Assembly (NCBI RefSeq): GCF_037975245.1
Contig: NC_092568.1
Coordinates: 12,111,501 to 12,175,500 of the forward strand
DNA: 64,000 bases
Direction: 5' to 3'
Origin: Apostichopus japonicus
Lineage: Eukaryota > Echinodermata > Holothuroidea > Aspidochirotida > Stichopodidae
Made by a program: the position numbers and the translations under genes. Numbering within the stretch: the first letter of the stretch is position 1; every line of letters begins with the position of its first letter. Below the pieces are notes generated by a model. That model saw nothing but the letters and a program-made list of their open reading frames with translations. It searched no databases and was not told the DNA's origin. Below are positions 23,401-32,400 of the stretch, piece by piece.

Positions 23401-25471
23401 AGACCACATTATTCTGTTCTGTCATCATTCCGGAATCAATATTTGTAGCTTTTTTTTTATTGAGTACCAGATATCCTTAATACAGTGGAATTTTGGCAAT
23501 GTCTTTATAGCAAATAGGGACACCCGCAATATTAATCAAATATTAAACTTGTTGTTGAATATCTTATGCATCCATCTGCTACAAAGACAATAAGAATGAT
23601 TATTAATTGATTTGTTGGGTTTGGTTTGTGTATGCAGACGATATTAGTTTCGCCGATCATTATGTTTTTCTCACCACCCTCAGCCTCTTGCTGGTTAGCT
23701 ATGCCACTACTTCAAAATACAAAGGCTTGTATTTTGAATACTCACACCATCCACAGGCATTTCTACTACTGTTTCTTATCCCCTCCCCGATCTGATTGCC
23801 CCTGTACCCTCTCCCATTCCTACCCATCACCCTCCCCACCATATCACACAGCCTGTACCTCACTCCCATCACCCCTGCATTGTATGCAAATGTTCTTTTA
23901 TGGCATACATGTTCATGGCATTCTCTTTGCGTACGCATTTACTCTGTACCCAAGTACTCTGAATTTCATGCTACCAAAAGAGCTTCAAAATTATTCGTTT
24001 CAAATTTGAGCCGATTGGTTGCGATTAAAGAAAGTTGTGTATGTTCCATCAGAACGAAAAGTTTTGAAGCAGATTGCGTCCCTGTTACACAAAACAATTA
24101 AAAATGCAATACTTTATTCCTCAATATTATGCAAAGAAGCATATTGGTTGCACCATTCTATGAAAATTTGGACAATGGACAATACCTTGAATCGCTATGT
24201 TGGGTGTCCTTAGGTTGACAACTAAACAATTTCCGTGTTATCTGAAACAATAGAAAAAGTTCCTGGTATGGTGCAGAAATGAGTTAAGGGAGACCATTAC
24301 AACGATATATGGGTCAGTCAGCCCAATTAGGCTAGATGAAGGAGGTAGGATGACGGTGTTGTAAAACTATCGTTTTGAAGTAAATCAATTCTTCACTGAA
24401 CAAATGAAACAACGTATTCCAAATACCCAGTGGAAGTTAACCTTCACTTCCTTATGTACTGTTTTGTATATCTTGTATCTGAAATGTTCACTATTCTGAA
24501 CCTGCACCCTGTATTTTATTCTTACCTGTGCTGTATTATGTTTAGCATTCCATGTCATTGTTACCGATTAATAGATGATTTCGTTTAGATATGTAGATAA
24601 CACTCCCGCGGAAGCCATTTCCTCCCTATTGTTTCGTTACCAGGGGATGATTACGACGTTTTGTAGACTTTTAGAGACCCAGGACACCCCCCCCACCACA
24701 AAACCCCATTAGAAAAACGGGATTTGTTGATGAAATGAAAAAATAATAATAACAAAATGCAACATTTGCTTAATTCCAAAATCGATCATTTATAACAAAA
24801 TTAGTATAGATGGTTGATCCATTTTACTACCTGCCAATCGGTACCGTTTGTAAATTGCGACTGTTTGAAAATATAGCAATGTTGAAGTTATGTAAGAGTT
24901 TGAAATATTAATAAGGACCCCAAAATATTTTTGTTGTTATGGCCATGTTGCCCTTTTGACCTGATTAAACATTGCAAGACGTCTATATCTTTTCAGTTTA
25001 TTGTCACATCCATTTTATAATAATATTCATGAATACATTTTATGCAATATATTAAGTACTTATGCCTTTTTTTTTGGGGGGGGGAGGGGGGGACATAACA
25101 TCGATGATACTGTACTACGCAATAACATACGCGCACTTTCCTGTGACATGATTAGCTTAAGAGAGACTTAAAACTACGATAAATATACGAGGTAGTACTT
25201 TCTATTAGTGTTTGCGATTGTAACTTATTAAAAGTAAGTAATATTACGTCATGTTACCAATATGTACTATTCATTATTTGTGAAGGAAAGAAATATCATC
25301 AATCAGTATTTCAAAATAACGAATGGTCGCGAACGAAAAGATGGCGCTTATTATTAATTATAGTTTCATTAAAATATTAACCAATATGATGGCACTTGTA
25401 AGCTTCTGTAGGTTAATTTTTCGGAGGATTAGCGCCTCATTCCCCCTTTCTAACCTTATCAGATAAAAAAA
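20461..25471. other. Intergenic AT-rich region
   Basis: No gene supported on either strand. It contains G- or C-runs (24688, 25075-25092) and short chance ORFs clustered at 23607-24213. The similarity shared by the downstream tandem units begins near 25472. Confidence 0.6.
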
Positions 25472-25567
25472 TAAACTAAGACCAAAACTAATTATAAAAC
25501 TCGTTAATAGTCTAAATATGCCACAGAATGCACCATTTCACGTCGAATATTTTTGAGGTGAGGTATA

Positions 25568-25600
25568 GGGGAGAGGGGAGTGGGGGGGGGGGGTGAGTAG
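25568..25600 (+). repeat. G-rich tract upstream of copy 1
   Basis: A run of G with few interruptions about 500 bp before the TATA-like box. Equivalent tracts precede copy 2 (42779-42840) and copy 3 (58889-58955), with different exact sequence. Confidence 0.8.
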
Positions 25601-25963
25601 GGTACCCCGTATCCTCTATTAGGAAGTTGGCTTCTTTAGGCTCACATCTTGTCCTTTCTCCGCCTCTGCTTTGTATGCTCATAGTACTGTGTCATACATA
25701 TATTTCCAATTCGTAAACTATTCAAATCCACGGAAGACTCCTCTCAACAGCTCTACAAAGCAGCAATTCTGAATAGGTCAAAAGAATCTGGTTCCTGTGT
25801 TGAATTTGAACCGGGAACAGATAGTGGCAATGGAAAATCGCGAAGGACACCGTGCGTGATCATGGCGAAAGCATAGGACACATGGGTCGCCTTCAGCGTA
25901 GCCTACAACGGTATAGCGTCAAGGATACGCTAGATCCTTAAATATAATACCATACACAAACAG

Positions 25964-26199
25964 TGACGTCAGTACACGCACAATCCTACACACGTTTTTT
26001 ACTGTATAATTTATTGCAGTGCGTCCGTACGAACACTGCGATGGAGCCAACTTGCGCGTGTACGTGCGCGTATTCAGTTACCGATGTGCTATAACAGGTC
26101 TCTGTATAGTATATATATGTTTCGAAGCACAACAACAGATCTCGGAGCGTAAACGCACTGAGTGATCATTGCGCGAGCGTACCTGTACATGTGACGTCA
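25964..26199 (+). promoter_or_regulatory. Copy 1 promoter: CRE palindromes and TATA-like box
   Basis: TGACGTCA at 25964-25971 and 26192-26199 flank a CpG-rich block that is well conserved in the three units. TATAACAG at 26090-26097 occupies the position of the TATAAAAG in copy 3. A start site about 30 bp downstream would give a 5' leader of about 140 nt to the first ATG. No experimental support; assigned from position, conservation and motif. Confidence 0.55.
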
Positions 26200-26258
26200 C
26201 ACAGAAATGACATGGACAACGACGATAAACATTATAAGGTATATAATTATGTAACGTA

Positions 26259-26400
26259 ATGTTTACATTGCAATTGCTCTTCGTTGAAGATAAGTCTATT
26301 GTGCGATTTCTCAAGATGTTCTTTACATTCTCACTGGCAAGCTACTATGCTTCCTCTTACATGGCTAGGAAGTTCACCAAATTCCTGGCCTATGGGCGAG
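26259..26400 (+). CDS. Copy 1 exon m1 (start exon)
   Basis: 142 nt. Encodes MFTLQLLFVEDKSIVRFLK then MFFTFSLASYYASSYMARKF and TKFLAYGR. Donor gtaagt. Copies 2 and 3 have Ile at position 3; the rest is identical. A pyrimidine-poor AG just before the second ATG leaves open a 5' UTR splice there. Confidence 0.8.
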
Positions 26401-29400
26401 GTAAGTTATGACCAACAAATATATGTTTATTTGTTGCGTTTTTAATCATCATTTTACGTGGAAGTCTACCAAGTGATCCCAGTTAAGACTCCTTGTGTTA
26501 TTTGGGATCTTTCGTAGTAAAACATGATAATATCTTTATGTGACAATTAGCCCGAATTAAACTTCATTCTATACGTCAAACATTTCTTTTAAATTGATTT
26601 TATTTGATGAACCTCTTTGTGAATAAAATTCCTACAGTTTAATAGGCCTACATATAATATTCAGTTTGTGTGCGAATTTGTTGGAACTGTAAGCCCGAAT
26701 AAAGCGTCTACCTATAAAACGCAATTGTCAAATAATATTCTCTGATGAACATCATTTGAATTTAAAATGCTTTTTAAAGTGCTCATGAAAATTTCTTAAC
26801 TCAGTTCATTTTCGATAGATATGTAGTTGGGTTGGGTGTAAACATTGAAATTTAACCCACAAGACTTATATCAGATCTATGCATACAATATTTCTGATTC
26901 CATTTTGTAACCAAAATATAAGGCAAGTCATTAAGATAAACTGATTTCATTTTTTATAGTTAGTCAGATATATTTTCCTTTATCCCCAGCTCAATACATC
27001 CTCCCAGAAGGATGTTACGGGTACCGTCCTCCGTTTCAAGGTAAGGTGTAGGTCAAAGTCGAATTACGTCATCCAATTATGGGCGAGCATTTATATCACG
27101 TGATTAATAGATCCATTAAATAGAGGAATAGAATATAATATATTGACCAGTGCCTTCAATAATAATTTGGATTGGAAGGGATGGATGGGGGAGGGGGGGA
27201 TCCTATGGTAGCTTACAGGGTAAGGAGAGGAAAACTTTCAGAATCGAGGTACATGTATATAGTTAATCATTCTCCTGGTATGATTCTGTGGTTTGCTTTT
27301 CCTTCCACGGTGAGTAAGCTAACGATGCGACGACCATACCACTCTCATAATCTCCCTCCACCCCACCCCACCCCTCCAAGGTACATGGCGACGTGATAGT
27401 CCTGTATTCCGATTCTAAGTGAAGCTATGTAGTTTAAACATCGTTCTTATTACTGTTTTCATCTACATAGATCTAACACGGAAACCCTTCACTCGGGAAT
27501 TTCCCGTCACCGAAGAAAACGTTTCTGCGCTTCTTTGCTTTACATCAGGTATTTCACCAAGTTTATTTTTCTAGTTTCCACAGTACTTTACAATAACTTA
27601 GCATTCGTATACAATTCCATGACCGACGGCTGGTAATTTTCTACGGCCCTCTAATCATAAACATCCAAACCATGCATCGTCCTTCAGAACTTCATAAATA
27701 ATTTTAAGTTTCCATGGTTGTTTTAACTTCTTCCGTGCTTGCTTTCTTTTTTGTGTGTATGCGTGTGTGTGTCACTTAATAACATTAATGCTCAGATGAT
27801 GTCACTTTCACATATATATATGGAAACTCTCTTCTTTTTTTAGAGCATCCCCTGCGCATGCGTGAAGATCTTTTTAACAGTAAGTGTAATCATCTCTTCT
27901 CTTGCATAATGAATACTAATTTCCACGTTGAAGCTCATAATCAAGTATTTCATTTATTAAAAAATATTTTTGTTCGCTGACCATTCATAAAATAAGATCA
28001 CATACATATTAAATGCAAACTTTACATTAAACTATATTGTTGTTAATTAGCATTTTACTCCCATTCAGGCTATCTTGATCTTACGATGCAAGACCAGCTA
28101 AGACTTTATCCTGATTTTATGCTGGCAAAACTTGAAGGTGAGTTACTATGACTTCTAGTATTGAAAGAAACATGCGAACAATATACTTCATTTAAATGAA
28201 CACAAAACCATTTAACTGGTTTTATGATGACGGTTTGAAATAGTTGTTAATTCTTGCTTATATAATTTGGTTCCTTTCTTTCTTTACTGCAGCAGAACGC
28301 CTCATTCAAGGCCTTCCTTCATGTGTTCCTCTCGATCACAAGAACGGTAAGTTGAACTTTATACGTAGTACAGTTTACCCAAAATATTGAAAACAAACGA
28401 GATTGTACGTAAAACTCATTAAACACTTTTGGGCATACTACCCGTTTTTTTTATCATTCGATATTTTATAATTTGTACTTAATCTTTCCTTTAGATCCTG
28501 AGAGAATGTTACTGATTCCAAGCGGTTACTTTGGGATCATTAATTTACCTCGAGGTGAGTTTGTTTTAAAGAAAGGTTTCATTGTTGTTATCTTTACTGA
28601 ATGCCTGTAGTATCAGAACACACATACACACACACAGTCTCTCTCTCCTCGTTACCGTCCCTCTCACCTCATCCACCCTTCATGACATCCACCCATTCCC
28701 TCTTCTATTCACTTCACTGCCGAATAGAAAATATCAGATGCAGACCTCGCAATCTGATATGGTTACTTACATTCGTGATATGTATATGGTTACTTACATT
28801 CTTGTTCTGTATGTGGTTACTTACATTCGTGTTCTGAATATGGTTACTAACATTCCTGATCTAAATAAGGTTACTTACATTCGTGATCTGTTTATGGTTA
28901 CTTACATTCGTGATCTGTATATGGTTAGTTACATTCGTGATCTGAATATGGTTAGTTACTTTCGTGATCTAAATATGGTTACTTACATTCGTGATCTGAA
29001 TATGGTTACTTACATTCGTGATCTGAATATGGCTACTTACATTCGTGATCTGTATGTGGTTACTTACATTCGTGATCTGTATATGGTTACTTACATTCGT
29101 GATCTGTATCACGAGTCATTCCATCATAAAATCGGTAAGTCATCGTCAGTCGAGTTATTGCCTCGATTCACTGTATTATCTCTCAGACTAACATATCTCT
29201 ACAGACTAAAATATCTCTACAGACTTAAATAATTTGGACTGTTTGAATTTCATGTGAAATTCTTTTGTGATTAGTATACTAAAGATATGGAATAAAAATC
29301 CATTTACAATTTAATATTTTTCGTCAGACCATAACTTGATTATATATTTTATTTTGTAGTCGAGCAGTACACGACCCCTGCTGCCTTCGAGTTTCATCAA

Positions 29401-32400
29401 CAAGATGATACTACCTCTACCTGGTCTGGTAAGATATATTTTGTTCCCATTCAGTATTTCATCATTTTCGTGACTTTTTAATACCATAAACGATATGGAA
29501 CTTGGTGCACAGTACATCGCCAATAAGTAAAGCCTAAGAAAAAGGGAAGAAAACAAACTATCGATGTCATAAATGTTTCAGTTTATTTCATAAAATCTTC
29601 CCCAATTTTTATTCACGCTGCAGATATTCAGGGCCAACACACTCAACAGACCACAACAACGAGATGTGAAGGTAAAGTAACACTCACTGTAGTCGGTAGG
29701 CTATAATATATGGTTACATTATATTACAGCATCTAGGTATATCTTCTTTTTCAAGACTGTATGTAAGGGGGTCACTTGGGGAAGTCTCTGCAGTCCCGTA
29801 TTAAATATTTATCAGTAGGTAAAACATTTTGACGAGAAAATTCACATTTTTCATGTTTTAGGTTACACCCTGACTTACTACCAGTATATCTTCAAAAGTT
29901 CAACTGGTGAGTATTGAGTGAAAATAAATTACGTATTGTGCGCAAGAAAAGTTAATACTCATTTGATTTGAAAATATTTAAATATTAATCTTTCATTTCT
30001 TTCTATCATTTTTATAATTTATACTCAAGGTAATTAACCTGAGATTTATGTAATAAAAGTCTTCTTGACCGTTTTCAAATATAACATAATTTGACTTTCT
30101 TTTCAGGCCCTGATCAGATCCATAACACCGAGGAAACTCTAACAGGTGAGAAAAATAGATTGTTTATTTACATGAAGGAGCTTTGATTGAAATTTATTTT
30201 AAATTCTAACCCATACTTTTTAAATAATTACTTCAAGATGCTTCTTCATATTTCTTTCAGATCCAACCGGTACCAAGACAGCTACCAAATACATGTACTA
30301 TTGGACTGGTAAGTGTTGCTATATTATGTCCCATGTCCTTGCAAAGGTGTTTCTCTTCGGATGTTCGTTTGACGGGGGTGGGGTGGGGTGGAGCTGGTAA
30401 CTTATGCTCAAAATATACCGTATCATCTGGAGGTACAGAATGGGACAAACAGTGGTGTGGGAAGGATTACTTCATGGAGCTATTACGGCTCCTTGACTAC
30501 TTACAACAAGTAGTCACATAGCCTTAAAGTCATCGACACTGTGAGTTTATTGTTTCAGCGATATTAATGGATTCCTCTCTCCTTTCTCTGACAGATGGGG
30601 TGTCTTCATACCAACTGAAGGCGAATAAGATAACAAATCAAACCAAAGGTTTTTAATTTCAAATATATAATAATAATAATGATAAGGGACCATGAATATC
30701 AAATTACAATTTATCTTATACATCAAGTATTCTTATACATTAATAATACCTTTGTTTTCCTATCAGTCTGTCATGTTATGATGTTACGTAATATATTCTG
30801 TGTTTACAGACGGACAAACTATCACCCATACACAGGACATTCAACAGTGTGATTACTCGGGTGAGTAACCTACTGTTCATTATTTTGTTATAATTTATTA
30901 TTTTACCCAATTATTAATTAATTTATTATTTGAAACAGTCATAAGACATAATTAGCTTCTCATCAACTTAATAATGTGTTTAGCAAATTTCCTCATCTTT
31001 CCACCAGTCCACCCACCCTACCTTTCATCACTGTACAAAACATAACCGTGGAAGTTTTATAGCACACTGCTTCAGTATAATATCGATACGGCTACATTTG
31101 TAATTATTAAATAATCCATAACTTGTTGTAAATTACTCTCCTCGTTCACAGTTTTTGGGATTGGCAAGGAAGAGCTTAGCCACATCACTGATAACACTGT
31201 AGTAGGTAAGTAGCTATATACCTCTGTCATTGATATACGTGCATTGATATACGGTCGCACAGCGATAGAAAGAAATCCATACCTTTGATAATGTCGTGAA
31301 TACTTATATCACCTTCCTCTTGTCAATTAATCATTGTTGGCTTTATGGAACGCCACCAACCCAGTATAATTTACAAATTTATTATTTTGTTCCCTTCTTA
31401 TTTTAGCTGGAAAGCAAACAACAATAAACAAACAATTCAGTTTGCAGACCAGTGTTAGTGGTGAGTTGGATTTATTTATATAAAATATGAATGAAATGAA
31501 TCTTAACCTGACACGATCTGCTCTTCATAAAGTTAACAGACTTTAAAAGATAAATAATCGTTTATTAAACTTATTTTATCTCTCTTTGTTCTTTATGTTG
31601 TTATATTACCATAGTTTGGTATTGCATTTGCGACACTGACCGAAAATATATGCACTATATGTACTACAAACAGTTTTCCTGTAAAGGATAAAAATAAGAA
31701 CACATGAACCGGATGACAAGAAAGAGGTTTTACAAGTTGCAGTTTTGTAATGAACTTGATTTAAATCTTGTATCCTCAGACGGGATATCATGTCAGACTC
31801 AAACACAGAGTGGCTCGGAGGAAACTGTATCAGGTATGATTTAGTAAAGACCGTAAACCTTAATGTCTAAGCTATCTTATGTAAACTAATATTGACGAAA
31901 GTAATAGTCTTATTTTGCTTCAAAAGTCAAAGAAAAACAATTAAACCTTTCACACTCTTGTTTCTATTGTTTCATAATGATATGTACCTACTGTTTCAGG
32001 TACGGTAAATGAAAAGATGTAAATCACTTGAAGTAACAAACATTTTGTATTAAAGATTGTGTCCCGAGGCTTACAGGTATCAAAATATAATAATTACTTC
32101 TAAACCTTTGTATTTACTTCCAGATGATGACGTCACAACTACAGTACATCAGGATCAGCGAATCTCAACTGGTGAGTGATTTCAATCAGAAATAATATTG
32201 ATTCAGTCATTTAGTGATATATTACAGTAAATGTTCGTATCATAATTAATTAATATCGAAAAATGATGTTACTCTGAGGATCGTGAATTTCTAATATTTA
32301 TAAATATAGATCAATAAAATTATGATACCTTCGCGCTTTTACCGATATATATCCCATCATGGTCAAGGGGATATCACAGTAGGCTATATTATACGTTGTT

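Noticed and set aside
23607-24213. Cluster of overlapping ORFs including a YADD tetrapeptide (23631-23642) reminiscent of reverse transcriptase
   Set aside because: Flanking residues do not match an RT core, the ORFs are short and in three frames, and no other RT motif is present. Probably chance.
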